A DNA stretch of 59,507 nt from Raineya orbicola (GCF_002843425.1 NZ_NKXO01000023.1:1-59507), one strand, 5' to 3'. Counted from the first letter of the stretch, positions 25,345-34,761 are shown. The notes: generated by a model from the sequence alone, not told the origin. Made by a program: numbers and translations.

Positions 25345-26395
25345 TTTGTATAAATTTACATTAGATTTATTTCAAAATCACTCTTACAAAGGAATATCTC
25401 TGGAAAGCCGAAGATATATTGGCAACAAATTCAAACTTTCGGATTGGATATTTGAACATATCCAGAAACATACACAAAACTGCCAAAGTTTTTTTGATGT
25501 ATTCGCAGGAACAGGTATTTTAAGCAAAAAAGCTACCCTAATTTATCCCAAAATTATCATCAATGACCTTTTACACTCTAATTTTGTTATTTACAAGGCA
25601 TTTTTTGAAAAAGCCGATTGGGATTTTACTAAAATTGCAAGTATATTAAATTTCTATAACCAGCTTAACCCATTGCTACTTCCTGAAAATTATTTTTCAG
25701 AAAACTTTGGCAATAAATTTTTTGACTACCCAAATGCCAAAATTATTGGTTATATTCGTGAGGATTTAGAAAAACGCCGTAACGAGCTTAATACAAAAGA
25801 GTTTTACATACTATTGGCTACGCTCATTTACAATATAGATAAAATCGCCAACACCGTAGGGCATTTTGATGCATATATCAAAAAAAATATTCAACAACCA
25901 CAGCTACAACTCAAACTCATAGAGCAATGCCCACACCCCAATGTGGAAATTTACAAAGAAAATGCTAATGATTTAGTGCATAAAGTTCAAGCGGATATTG
26001 CCTACATAGACCCCCCCTACAACTCTCGGCAATATAATCGCTTTTATCACGTATATGAAAATTTAGTTGAATGGAAAAAACCTAAACTTTTTGGAATAGC
26101 TCTCAAACCTAAACCAGAAAATAATAGCTTATACTGCACAACCAAAGCAAAAATGGTTTTTGCTGACCTAATACAAAACCTAAAAGCTCGCTATATTGTA
26201 GTATCGTACAACAATACCTACAAATCTAAAAGCAGTTCATCTGCAAATAAAATCAAATTAGAAGAGATTTACGAAATTTTAAGCCAAAAAGGAGAAACAC
26301 AAGTTTTTGAAAAACCCTATAAATTTTTCAATGCAGGCAAAACAGAATTTAACGACCACCGAGAGTTTTTGTTTATTTCCCGAGTGGAAAAATGA
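25328..26395 (+). CDS. D12-class DNA adenine-N6 methyltransferase 1 of the restriction-modification operon, 355 aa
   Basis: This enzyme methylates adenine in the recognition site to protect host DNA. The S-adenosylmethionine motif is DVFAGTGILSKKA, preceded by RRYIGNKFKLSDWI. The catalytic motif is IAYIDPPYNSRQYNRFYHVYENL, with DPPY. The R-x-I-G-x-K opening and the NSRQY extension recall the subgroup that includes the FokI N-terminal and NlaIII enzymes; that is a recollection of family features, not a search. I used the ATG at 25328, which overlaps the end of ddl. The 3' end overlaps methyltransferase 2. Two methyltransferases in one operon usually mean an asymmetric site, one enzyme per strand. 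Confidence 0.85.
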   Translation: MEKIANLYKFTLDLFQNHSYKGISLESRRYIGNKFKLSDWIFEHIQKHTQNCQSFFDVFAGTGILSKKATLIYPKIIINDLLHSNFVIYKAFFEKADWDFTKIASILNFYNQLNPLLLPENYFSENFGNKFFDYPNAKIIGYIREDLEKRRNELNTKEFYILLATLIYNIDKIANTVGHFDAYIKKNIQQPQLQLKLIEQCPHPNVEIYKENANDLVHKVQADIAYIDPPYNSRQYNRFYHVYENLVEWKKPKLFGIALKPKPENNSLYCTTKAKMVFADLIQNLKARYIVVSYNNTYKSKSSSSANKIKLEEIYEILSQKGETQVFEKPYKFFNAGKTEFNDHREFLFISRVEK

Positions 26396-27296
26396 TAGTT
26401 TTGTACGTTCTCCTTTGTTTTATGTAGGGGATAAATACAAACTCTTGAAAGAAATAAAAAAATACTTTCCTTCGGAAATAAACAAATTCGTTGAGCCATT
26501 TGTAGGAGGCGGTTCAGTATTTTTGAATATAAAGGCTGAAAGTTATTATTTGAACGATATAGATAGCTATCTTATTCAAATTCATCAATTTCTTTGCAAG
26601 AAAGCCCATCACCCAGAGGTATTTTTCCAAGAAATTGAATTTTGGATAAAAAAATATGGGTTTTCTTGCTCTTTCAAGAAAGATATTGTCCCAAAAGAGC
26701 TAAAATTACAATATAAAAAAACGTATTATGCACATTTTAATAAAACCCCTTTTGAAAAGTTAAAAGCAGATTTCAACCAAAGCGAAAAAAGCGATATGCT
26801 TAAACTTTATCTACTCCTTATTTATGGCTTCAATAGAATGTTACGCTTTAATGCCAAAGGAGATTTTAATGTACCCGTAGGTAATGTAGATTTCAACAAA
26901 AACGTTTATCAGGCTTTGCAAAACTATTTTGAAGTAGTAAAAAACAAAAAAATAGAGTGGTTCAATCAGGATTACAGAAATTTTCTCAAAGAACTTTACC
27001 TGACTTCCCGAGATTTTATTTATTTAGACCCTCCATATCTTATTACATTCAGCGAATACAACAAACTATGGACACAAATCCAAGAAAAAGAACTTATCAA
27101 AACACTGAACGAACTTCATCAGAAAGGTTTGCGTTTTGCCGTTTCTAATGTAATCTCTTACAAGGGTAAAACAAATGAAGTTTTCAAAAAATGGGCAGAA
27201 AACTTTACTATCATTCCTATTAAAAGCAATTATATCAGCTACCACGACAATTCTCACAAAAAGTTTGAAGAAGTTTTAGTTTGTAATTACTTATGA
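26307..27296 (+). CDS. Dam/DpnII-like DNA adenine-N6 methyltransferase 2, up to 329 aa
   Basis: The motifs are VEPFVGGGSVFLN (S-adenosylmethionine binding) and FIYLDPPYLI (catalytic DPPY). Between them NRMLRFNAKGDFNVPVG resembles the target-recognition stretch of Dam and DpnII methyltransferases, which read GATC. This resemblance is from memory. The start is uncertain: ATG 26307 and ATG 26331 are the only in-frame ATGs before the conserved FYVGDKYKLL, and both lie inside gene 1, giving a 65-89 base overlap. The stop overlaps the endonuclease start (ATGA at 27293-27296). Translational coupling through the whole operon is likely. Confidence 0.85.
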   Translation: MKNPINFSMQAKQNLTTTESFCLFPEWKNDSFVRSPLFYVGDKYKLLKEIKKYFPSEINKFVEPFVGGGSVFLNIKAESYYLNDIDSYLIQIHQFLCKKAHHPEVFFQEIEFWIKKYGFSCSFKKDIVPKELKLQYKKTYYAHFNKTPFEKLKADFNQSEKSDMLKLYLLLIYGFNRMLRFNAKGDFNVPVGNVDFNKNVYQALQNYFEVVKNKKIEWFNQDYRNFLKELYLTSRDFIYLDPPYLITFSEYNKLWTQIQEKELIKTLNELHQKGLRFAVSNVISYKGKTNEVFKKWAENFTIIPIKSNYISYHDNSHKKFEEVLVCNYL

Positions 27297-28837
27297 AAAA
27301 ACAACGTTCCAATTATAAACCCTTGCTCTTTACAACTACTATTCGTAACCCTGAACGGCTGAAAGATTTTCTCAAGATTTTAGCCGAATACGAACAAGAG
27401 GTTCTAACAGATGAAATCGTTGAAAAAATTTCTAAAAAACTAATTCAAAAAGGTTTATATCAACCTACACGAGTCAGCTCTGAAATAAAGAAAAAATGGA
27501 AAAATAACGAAGATTTAACATTAAGCGAAGTAGAAAAAGTCTTTGCCGATAACCCCCAAAAGCATAAAGAGGCAGGATTTAGCAAAGGTTGGGCTTCAAG
27601 ATTTGATACTTGGTTCAAACTTGCCAAAGAATTAGGATTTGTATATTACGCTCTCAACGAAAAAATTATTTTTTCCCAAACTGGAAAAATGCTTTTAGAT
27701 ACCGAAAACCCAAGTAATGAAATTTTGGTCTTTGCAAATGCTTTTGCCAAATACCAAAGAAATAATCCTTTCCGAAAAGTATTAAATACCAATAAGCCTC
27801 TTATTTTGCTATTGCAGACTATCTTACTACTCAAAAACGATAAAGAACAAACCCAAGCAGGCATTACTCGCCAAGAAATTCCTCTACTACTTTGTTGGCA
27901 AAATGATAATGCTTCTGATTTATATCTGAAAATCAAAGAATTGAGGAATAATTATGGTTATACCCCAAGCAATGAAATAATTTTAGAAATTTGTGATAGG
28001 CTTCTTGATAGAATCAAAAGAGATGAAAAATCCATTTTGGTAGATTATACAGATGAATTTATACGTAAAATGCGTTTGACAGGGCTTATTAGCTTGCGTG
28101 GAGGGGGTAGATTCATAGATATCAATACCAAAGAAGAAAAAGCTATTGCTTATATTTTGAAAGAATATGCTCAAACAAAAAATTTTCATTCAGAGAAAGA
28201 TTTTTTTGAGTATATTGGTACAATAGACCACACACTTCTTGAGCAATTTACTTCTTACAGGCAAAAAGAAGTTACTCAAAAAAAAGATTTAGAAAAATGG
28301 CTCAATTACTTTTCTTGGGAAACTATTAAAAATGAAATGCTTTTGCTCGCCTATGGCAAAAATTCTAAAAATGAAATTTTACGCTTCATTGAAGCTTCTT
28401 TACGTTTGGAGTTCCTAACGACCCTATCTGTAATAAAGAAAATACCTCATCTAAACATTAAGCCCAATTATATCAGTGATGACGAAGGATTACCCACCTG
28501 CTTTGCCCCTGCAAACTTACCTGATATAGAATGTTATGAAAATGATAGAATTTTTCTTTTGGAAGTAACTCTCTTGAAGGGTGTAACACAACACATTCGC
28601 GAAAGTTACTCGGTACAGAGACATCTGGAAAGTTTTTTAGAGAAAAACTCAAAAACTTATAGTATTCTGATTTCTCCCAAAGCTCATATTGATACTTGTC
28701 GCCATTCAGCTTATATCAGGTCTCAATATGGTTATGAGGTGAGAGTTCTGGATATAGATTTATTCTTGGAACAGCTTGAAAATTTGAACACATTATACAA
28801 AGTGGCTTTTGATAAAACAAGTTGTGAAAACACCTAA
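27293..28837 (+). CDS. AlwI-family type II restriction endonuclease, 514 aa
   Basis: A DNA endonuclease that cuts unmethylated invading DNA. The N-terminus LLFTTTIRNPERLKDFL matches the opening I associate with the AlwI/BspD6I/PleI-type family (type IIS enzymes with short asymmetric sites such as GGATC or GAGTC). A candidate PD-(D/E)xK-like site lies near residues 415-435: LPDIECYENDRIFLLEVTL, with the acidic residues and E-V-T in place of E-x-K. The length fits. Its position directly after two adenine methyltransferases with overlapping ends supports the role. The exact site cannot be read from the protein; the scarcity of GATC in the window hints that GATC is part of it. Confidence 0.8.
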   Translation: MKKQRSNYKPLLFTTTIRNPERLKDFLKILAEYEQEVLTDEIVEKISKKLIQKGLYQPTRVSSEIKKKWKNNEDLTLSEVEKVFADNPQKHKEAGFSKGWASRFDTWFKLAKELGFVYYALNEKIIFSQTGKMLLDTENPSNEILVFANAFAKYQRNNPFRKVLNTNKPLILLLQTILLLKNDKEQTQAGITRQEIPLLLCWQNDNASDLYLKIKELRNNYGYTPSNEIILEICDRLLDRIKRDEKSILVDYTDEFIRKMRLTGLISLRGGGRFIDINTKEEKAIAYILKEYAQTKNFHSEKDFFEYIGTIDHTLLEQFTSYRQKEVTQKKDLEKWLNYFSWETIKNEMLLLAYGKNSKNEILRFIEASLRLEFLTTLSVIKKIPHLNIKPNYISDDEGLPTCFAPANLPDIECYENDRIFLLEVTLLKGVTQHIRESYSVQRHLESFLEKNSKTYSILISPKAHIDTCRHSAYIRSQYGYEVRVLDIDLFLEQLENLNTLYKVAFDKTSCENT

Positions 28838-28840
28838 TCT

Positions 28841-29764
28841 ATGCAAGGCATTGTTATTCGCTCCACAGGGGCTTGGTACGAAGTAAGAACAAACGATAAA
28901 AATATTATTTCTTGCCGTTTGCGTGGCAAATTCAAATTGCAAGATTTGAAGGTTACCAACCCTATTGCCGTAGGTGATAAAGTAGAATGGGAATGGGAAA
29001 AAGACCAAAAAACAGGCGTAATTACAGACATATTGCCTCGCGAAAATTACATCATTCGTAAGTCGGTACACAAAACTGCCCACGCACACCTCATTGCTAC
29101 CAATATTGACCAAGCCATCATTATTGCTACCCTTGTAGCCCCTCGTACATCTTTTGGCTTTATTGATAGATTTTTAGTTTCTGCCGAAACTTTCAGGATT
29201 CCTGCGGTAGTGGTTTTCAACAAAAGCGACCTTTTAGACCAAGAGGCTCTACGCTATCAGGCAGAAATTATGCAAATCTATACCGATATTGGATATACCT
29301 GCCTACAAACCTCTGTGCTTACCCAAGAAGGTATCCTTGACTTTGAAAAAATTTTGCAGGGCAAGGTTTCCTTACTTTCAGGGCATTCGGGGGTAGGCAA
29401 ATCCAGTCTTATCAATGCTATCAATCCTTCGCTAAATCTTAAAACAGGTGAAATTTCAGATTTTTCTCAAAAAGGAAAGCACACCACTACTTTTGCCGAA
29501 ATGTTTGAGCTTAGCGAAAATACTTTTATCATTGATACGCCCGGTATCAAAGAATTGGGGCTTGTAGAAATTGAGACAGACGAACTTTCACACTATTTCC
29601 CCGAAATGAGAAAGTATTTGGGTGAGTGTAAATTTGGCTCTCGCTGTTTGCATACACACGAACCCCACTGCAAGGTAATTGAAGCCGTTGAAAGTGGGGA
29701 AATTGCACTTTTCCGCTATGAAAGCTATTTGAGTATGCTTGCCAACGAAGATAATAGAAGGTGA
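28841..29764 (+). CDS. rsgA: Ribosome small-subunit-dependent GTPase RsgA, 307 aa
   Basis: A circularly permuted GTPase that releases late assembly factors from the 30S subunit. It has an N-terminal OB domain (1-75), then G motifs in permuted order: G4 NKSD at 127-130, G1 GHSGVGKS at 181-188 and G3 DTPG at 232-235. A C-terminal zinc knuckle follows with C263, C269, H271 and C277. It starts 3 bases after the endonuclease stop, so this housekeeping gene appears to be co-transcribed with the restriction-modification genes. That may reflect insertion of the system between ddl and rsgA. Confidence 0.96.
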   Translation: MQGIVIRSTGAWYEVRTNDKNIISCRLRGKFKLQDLKVTNPIAVGDKVEWEWEKDQKTGVITDILPRENYIIRKSVHKTAHAHLIATNIDQAIIIATLVAPRTSFGFIDRFLVSAETFRIPAVVVFNKSDLLDQEALRYQAEIMQIYTDIGYTCLQTSVLTQEGILDFEKILQGKVSLLSGHSGVGKSSLINAINPSLNLKTGEISDFSQKGKHTTTFAEMFELSENTFIIDTPGIKELGLVEIETDELSHYFPEMRKYLGECKFGSRCLHTHEPHCKVIEAVESGEIALFRYESYLSMLANEDNRR

Positions 29765-29768
29765 AAAT

Positions 29769-30350
29769 TTAGAAATTCTTGAGTTTTTCGTAAAGTAAAT
29801 GAACAGGCAAGCCCATCACATTGAAATAAGAACCTTCTATGCGTTCTATGGCTATCATTCCAAGCCACTCCTGGGCACCATAGCTACCTGCTTTATCAAA
29901 AGGCTTGTAATGTTCTACATAATAATCTATTTCCGCATTGCTCAAAGAGCGAAAATATACTTGGGTAATATCTGCGAAAAGCTCCTTTTTTTGCCTACTA
30001 AGCAAACAGACCCCCGTAATTACTTTGTGCATTTTTCCCGATAGCATTTCAAGCATAGTTCTTGCCTCTTGTAGGGAGTTGGGTTTATTCAAAATCTTGC
30101 CCTCTATGCTTACAATGGTATCGGCGGCTATGATAAGCTGATTTTTTTGCAGTTCGGCTTCAAAGGATTCTGCTTTTTTCTGTGCTAAATACAAAGGTAC
30201 TTGGTTAGCAGGCATCTCATCGGAAAAATCTTCTGAAACTTCTTTAGTTTTTACTTCAAACTCAATATCCAACCCTGCTAACAACTGCCTACGGCGTGGC
30301 GAAGCCGAAGCTAAAATAATTTCAATACCTGCAAATTTTTGAGAAAGCAT
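29769..30350 (-). CDS. maf: Maf-family nucleotide pyrophosphatase, 193 aa
   Basis: Maf proteins hydrolyse non-canonical or modified nucleoside triphosphates (dTTP/UTP or m7GTP classes) and were first linked to septum formation. The signature ILASASPRRRQLL is at the start, followed by IIAADTIVSIEGKILNKP with the catalytic Asp-Thr, and DKAGSYGAQEW. I used the ATG at 30350, which places the signature close to the N-terminus as usual. The gene converges on rsgA, with stop codons 5 bases apart. Confidence 0.93.
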   Translation of the reverse strand: MLSQKFAGIEIILASASPRRRQLLAGLDIEFEVKTKEVSEDFSDEMPANQVPLYLAQKKAESFEAELQKNQLIIAADTIVSIEGKILNKPNSLQEARTMLEMLSGKMHKVITGVCLLSRQKKELFADITQVYFRSLSNAEIDYYVEHYKPFDKAGSYGAQEWLGMIAIERIEGSYFNVMGLPVHLLYEKLKNF

Positions 30351-30532
30351 ATAAAAGGTTTTGGCATAAATGTAAGAAAAACTTTGATAGCTTTTCAAAG
30401 ATAAAGCTGTTATTTTTTCGGCACTGCTTTAATCCCAATTATGCCAAAGCCAATGAAAATTGTGGCGATTTAGACTATGTTCTGCTACCGAGTAGGCTAC
30501 TTGAGTATATTTTACCCCTCTCCACTAAACTT

Positions 30533-31537
30533 CTAATCCCGATACATACGAATAAGCATATTTTTATTGGCATCAATATAGCCACGATACATTCCTTCGG
30601 TATTGAAAGGCATCGCGATATTTCCGTTTTTATCCAAAGCAATAATACCACCTGTACCACCTAAATTTCCCATAAAATTGATAGCTTCTTGGGCGGCTTG
30701 GGCAAGCGAAAGACCTTTCATTTGCATAAGGGCATTGGTACGAAAAGCTACCGCCGAGCGAATGAAATACTCGCCGTGTCCTGTGGCAGAAACAGCACAA
30801 CCGTTGTTATCTGCGTATGTGCCTGCTCCAATGATAGGCGAATCGCCTACTCTGCCATAACGTTTGTTCATCATACCACCCGTAGAAGTACCTGCGGCAA
30901 GATTGCCGTATTTGTCCAGAGCTACACAACCTACGGTGCCGTATTTCCTATCAGGGTTAGAAATATCAAGGTCAGATTTTGTGTCTTTTTTCTCTTTTTC
31001 TTTGATTTTTTTAAGTTGCTCAGAGCGTTCGGTTGTGATGAAGTATGAAGGTTTGACCATTTCTAATCCCTGTTGTTTGGCAAAAAGCTCTGCACCAGCT
31101 CCCACAAGCATTACGTGTTCAGATTTACTCATTATAGTACGAGCTAATGTGATGGGGCTTTTTACTTTATTTACACCTGCTACGGCTCCTGCCTCTAATG
31201 TTTTTCCGTTCATTATAGAAGCATCTAATTCAGGCATACCTTGATTATTCAGCACACAGCCCCTACCTGCATTAAATAACGGAGATTCTTCAAGTACCTG
31301 AATAGCAACTTCTACGGCATCTAAGCTGGTGCCGCCTTTTTCCAAAACCGCATAGCCTTTTTCCAATGCTTCTTTAAGTTTGGCTTCGTATTCACGTTCT
31401 TTTTCGGGGGTCATATCAGTTTTACGGATTACCCCTGCCCCACCGTGAATAACAATTACAGGCTTTATTGCTTGGGCAAAAATATTTTGTATTCCTGCCC
31501 ATAACGAAATCAAAAGAAAAAACTTTTTCATAAGCAT
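30533..31537 (-). CDS. Exported isoaspartyl peptidase / L-asparaginase (Ntn hydrolase), 334 aa
   Basis: The type-2 asparaginase fold cleaves isoaspartyl dipeptides or asparagine after self-processing. A signal peptide (ending NIFAQ near residue 22) predicts export. The N-terminal VIVIHGGAGVI is typical. The self-cleavage site is KYGTVGCVALD, where Thr becomes the catalytic N-terminal residue of the beta chain; GTSTGGMMNKRYGRVGDSP and SATGHGEYFIR supply the substrate pocket. The ATG is at 31537 (a second at 31531 is equally possible). Similar enzymes may be described as glycosylasparaginases. Confidence 0.92.
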   Translation of the reverse strand: MLMKKFFLLISLWAGIQNIFAQAIKPVIVIHGGAGVIRKTDMTPEKEREYEAKLKEALEKGYAVLEKGGTSLDAVEVAIQVLEESPLFNAGRGCVLNNQGMPELDASIMNGKTLEAGAVAGVNKVKSPITLARTIMSKSEHVMLVGAGAELFAKQQGLEMVKPSYFITTERSEQLKKIKEKEKKDTKSDLDISNPDRKYGTVGCVALDKYGNLAAGTSTGGMMNKRYGRVGDSPIIGAGTYADNNGCAVSATGHGEYFIRSAVAFRTNALMQMKGLSLAQAAQEAINFMGNLGGTGGIIALDKNGNIAMPFNTEGMYRGYIDANKNMLIRMYRD

Positions 31538-31573
31538 TGCGTTTTGGTGAAAAGCAAAAAAAGCAAAAATGCT

Positions 31574-32710
31574 TCACTTGTGCAAGTAAATCAGAACAAA
31601 AGGTAAAAGGAAAAAGAATATCAGCACAAAAGCAAAAGCAAGCAAGCGGTAGTTCATCATCAATTTTCCCAAATAACGGCTTAGAAATATAAAACGCATT
31701 TTCAGGTACGGAATAGGTAAAATCATTAGTACCGAAAGCACATTAAACAAAAAGTGGGCAAAGGCAATGCTAATAGCGGTTTCTGTTTTTCCCAAAGAGG
31801 CAGTAAGAGCCGTGAGTGTTGTTCCTAAATTTGCACCCAAAATAAAAGGCAAAGCCTGCCGAGTAGAAAGTTTGTTTGAACCAATAAGCGTAACCAAGAA
31901 ACAAGTAACGACTGTGCTGGAATGAATAATCGCAGTGATAAGCGTTCCCCAACCAAAGGCTCTCCACGAAGTAACCCAAAAAACATTTTGAATTTTTTGT
32001 AAAAGGTCGCTTACAAGCCAGTTTTTGAAAAGCAAGATAAATAAGCGAATACAGGCAAAAACACCTATCACGCTCACGAGCAAAAAAATCCAGCCATACT
32101 CTGCCAATGGCAAATGATTGAGTATAGGTTGGGTAACATACTTGCTGAACTGCCAGCCTTCAAAGGAAATAATTTTCCCTTCTCCCGAAACCCAAGAAGC
32201 AAAAAACAAAGAAAGTTTTGTAAGAAAGCCAAAGCCATATTCTAATGGGAAAATAATGAATGTCGGTAAAATATTAGCAAGCACGTGTAAAAGGCTCCCC
32301 GAAATGGCTTTACGAAATTCCTTGCGTTTCCCTACGTGTCCAAAAGCCACCAACATAGCCGTAATGGTAGTACCTATATTAGCTCCCATTACAAGCGGAA
32401 TAGCATTAGAAATGCTCACGGTGCCTGCCGCTACCAAAGCCACTGACAAAGAAGTTATTAGGGTACTGCTTTGCACCAAAGCAGTTGCCAGAATACCCAC
32501 AAAAAGCCCAATAAAAGGATTATAAATTTCGTTTAAAGATTTGCGTAAATACTCAATGCCTATGATATGTCTGAGGCTTTCAATAGCCATATCCAAAGCA
32601 AAAAGAAAAAATAAAGTGAGTAATAAAAGCAATGCAACACGATACACATTTTGCCCCAAACGCATTTGTGAATTGTGAAAAATCGTGCTTACTTGGGTTA
32701 AAACTTTCAT
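31574..32710 (-). CDS. Na/phosphate symporter (NptA/PNaS family), 378 aa
   Basis: An inner-membrane sodium-coupled phosphate transporter. The inverted-repeat signature occurs twice: ALVQSSTLITSLSVAL with GANIGTTITAML in the first half, and AIIHSSTVVTCFLV with GANLGTTLTAL in the second. There are eight or nine hydrophobic segments. The C-terminal PhoU-like domain found in longer homologues is absent. It lies between the asparaginase and mutL genes with gaps of 36-107 bases. A link to the secreted nucleases 10 kb away (phosphate scavenging) is inference only. Confidence 0.9.
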   Translation of the reverse strand: MKVLTQVSTIFHNSQMRLGQNVYRVALLLLLTLFFLFALDMAIESLRHIIGIEYLRKSLNEIYNPFIGLFVGILATALVQSSTLITSLSVALVAAGTVSISNAIPLVMGANIGTTITAMLVAFGHVGKRKEFRKAISGSLLHVLANILPTFIIFPLEYGFGFLTKLSLFFASWVSGEGKIISFEGWQFSKYVTQPILNHLPLAEYGWIFLLVSVIGVFACIRLFILLFKNWLVSDLLQKIQNVFWVTSWRAFGWGTLITAIIHSSTVVTCFLVTLIGSNKLSTRQALPFILGANLGTTLTALTASLGKTETAISIAFAHFLFNVLSVLMILPIPYLKMRFIFLSRYLGKLMMNYRLLAFAFVLIFFFLLPFVLIYLHK

Positions 32711-32817
32711 TTTTTGATTAGTAGAAACTTATCAAAATGATATTTTTTTGCAAAAATAATACAATTTTCCTGCGAAAGGTAGCTTGTAAAATTTTCTAAT
32801 CAAAATTTAACTTTCGC

Positions 32818-34665
32818 TTAATGTAAGCCGTTGGCAAACCATTCTCCAATCTTTATCATATCTACAAGTATCATAGTAGGTTCGCCATTGGGGCTATAAT
32901 TAGGATTGGAGGAGGCAAAGAGTTGAGCCAAAAGTGTTTGTATTTCAGCAGAATCCAACTTTGTCCCGTAACGTAGAGCAGAGCGTTGAGCCATCAGGCG
33001 GGCAATTTTTTCTTGCGAGGGAAGCAGACTAATATCCGCCGAATGTTTGATTTGCTCAATAAAAGACTCTACAATTTCTTTTTCTTGCTCACGAGGCAGG
33101 TTTGGGGGAGTACCATACAAAGTCATACTATCATAGTTCAGTTCAAAATTGAAGCCTAAATAGCGTATTTGCTCCGCAATATCTTGCACCAGAGCCAAAT
33201 CGGTAGGGTTCAGAGAAATTTGGATAGGAAAAAGCAACTGCTGTGAAACTCGTCCTGAACCTTCACTTTGCAAAAGGCTTAAAAACTTATCATATAAAAT
33301 ACGTTGATGTGCTAAATGTTGGTCTATAATCAGCAGACCTGCCTTTATTTGCGTAACAATATATCTTTGATGCAACTGAAAAGTTTTAGTTTCAGGATTT
33401 TCATATTCTTTGGCAAGTGTAGCAGTTTCCGAAACATTTTCCTGTGGGAAAATCTCGTTTTTTTCTTGCTCAAAGGTCTGAATAGCTTGGCTTTTCAGCC
33501 CTGCAAAAATAGTTTCCCAATTTCGTAAATTACTTTTCTCGCGATAGGTAGTTTTGCCCAAGTTGCTAAAATTCTCTTTGGGTGAAAATTGTGTTGAGCT
33601 ATCCGTAAAGAGTTTTTTTTCATTACTAAAAACAGAATCAAAGATAAAGGGCTTTTCCTCAAAATCTAAATTGTTTTGCACCGAGCCTAATGCCTTCCGT
33701 ACCGTAGCTTGTAAAATAGCATAAATGGCTTTTTCGTCATCAAACTTGATTTCGGTTTTTGTAGGATGAACATTTATATCAATATGTTGTGGTTCAATTT
33801 CTAAAAAAATCACATAGAAAGGAATATGCTCTTTGGGCAAAAGGTCTTGATAGCAGGTAAGCACAGCGTGATGCAAATAAGCGTGCTTGATGAAGCGATT
33901 ATTTACAAAGAAAAACTGCTCACCACGCGTTTTTTTAGCCAGTTCGGGCTTGCCAATATAACCTTTGACTTTGAGCAGAGGAGTCTCTTCCTGACAAGGT
34001 ATAAGCCCTTCACGATAGTTTTTGCCAAAAATACCAATAATTCTTTGAGCTAATTTACCCTTGGAGAGATTGTAAATTTCTTCTTCATTATGATACATTC
34101 GGAAAGCAACCTCGGGAAAGGCAAGAGCGACACGTTGAAACTCATCTATGATATGTTTGGTCTCTACGGGATTTGACTTCAAGAAATTTCGGCGAGCAGG
34201 TACATTAAAAAAAAGATTTTTTACTGCAATAGAAGTTCCTTTGGGGCAGTTAATTTTACTTTGAGTTTTTAGCTCACTTCCCTCAATAATAATTTGCGTT
34301 CCTAAATCATCAATTTCTCGGCGGGTACGCATTTCTACCTGTGCCACAGCCGCAATAGAAGCCAAAGCCTCTCCCCGAAAACCCATTGTCATTATGCTAA
34401 ACAAATCTTCTTGCGTCTTGATTTTGGAGGTAGCGTGGCGTTCAAAGCTCATACGAGCATCAGTTTCCGACATTCCAATGCCATCATCAATTACTTGAAT
34501 GAGCGTTTTGCCTGCATCTTTGATAATCAGTTGAATTTGGGTAGCTTGTGCGTCAATGGAGTTTTCTAAAAGCTCTTTTACTACCGAAGCAGGTCGCTGA
34601 ACTACCTCCCCTGCGGCAATCTGATTAGCAAGCGAGTCAGGCAAAAGACGAATTACATCTTGCAT
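32818..34665 (-). CDS. mutL: DNA mismatch repair protein MutL, 615 aa
   Basis: MutL links MutS mismatch recognition to strand removal. The GHKL ATPase motifs are all present: VVKELLENSIDAQA, DDGIGM and MGFRGEALASIAAV. In the C-terminal dimerisation domain, the endonuclease motif of nicking MutL proteins, D-Q-H-A-x2-E-x4-E, reads DQHLAHQRILYD: the two Glu positions are Gln and Asp. Nicking activity is therefore uncertain, although other metal ligands were not assessed. A good promoter lies just upstream, back to back with the metal-efflux operon. Confidence 0.95.
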   Translation of the reverse strand: MQDVIRLLPDSLANQIAAGEVVQRPASVVKELLENSIDAQATQIQLIIKDAGKTLIQVIDDGIGMSETDARMSFERHATSKIKTQEDLFSIMTMGFRGEALASIAAVAQVEMRTRREIDDLGTQIIIEGSELKTQSKINCPKGTSIAVKNLFFNVPARRNFLKSNPVETKHIIDEFQRVALAFPEVAFRMYHNEEEIYNLSKGKLAQRIIGIFGKNYREGLIPCQEETPLLKVKGYIGKPELAKKTRGEQFFFVNNRFIKHAYLHHAVLTCYQDLLPKEHIPFYVIFLEIEPQHIDINVHPTKTEIKFDDEKAIYAILQATVRKALGSVQNNLDFEEKPFIFDSVFSNEKKLFTDSSTQFSPKENFSNLGKTTYREKSNLRNWETIFAGLKSQAIQTFEQEKNEIFPQENVSETATLAKEYENPETKTFQLHQRYIVTQIKAGLLIIDQHLAHQRILYDKFLSLLQSEGSGRVSQQLLFPIQISLNPTDLALVQDIAEQIRYLGFNFELNYDSMTLYGTPPNLPREQEKEIVESFIEQIKHSADISLLPSQEKIARLMAQRSALRYGTKLDSAEIQTLLAQLFASSNPNYSPNGEPTMILVDMIKIGEWFANGLH

Positions 34666-34683
34666 AGCTATTGAATTTCAAGA

Positions 34684-34715
34684 CAAACTTACAGAATTTA
34701 TACCAAAAATATCAA
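34684..34715 (-). promoter_or_regulatory. mutL promoter, TTG-N21-TAAGTTTG
   Basis: On the minus strand a -33 TTG (34713-34715), 21 bases, and the -7 element TAAGTTTG (34684-34691) match the Bacteroidota pattern. They lie 18 bases before the mutL ATG. Confidence 0.6.
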
Positions 34716-34725
34716 ACAATTTATC

Positions 34726-34756
34726 TTGTTTCTAAACTTGTTTTTTAAGACCTTTG
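34726..34756 (+). promoter_or_regulatory. Candidate promoter of the metal-efflux operon
   Basis: TTG at 34726-34728, a 20-base spacer, and GACCTTTG at 34749-34756 resemble -33/-7 elements, although the -7 lacks the TA pair. The position supports a GTG start at 34762 over the TTG at 34726. Confidence 0.35.
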
Positions 34757-34761
34757 CTTTC

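Noticed and set aside
30475-30660. 61-residue minus-strand frame in the maf-asparaginase gap
   Set aside because: It lies mostly opposite or out of frame within the asparaginase 3' end, has no start signal and reads as random hydrophobic sequence.
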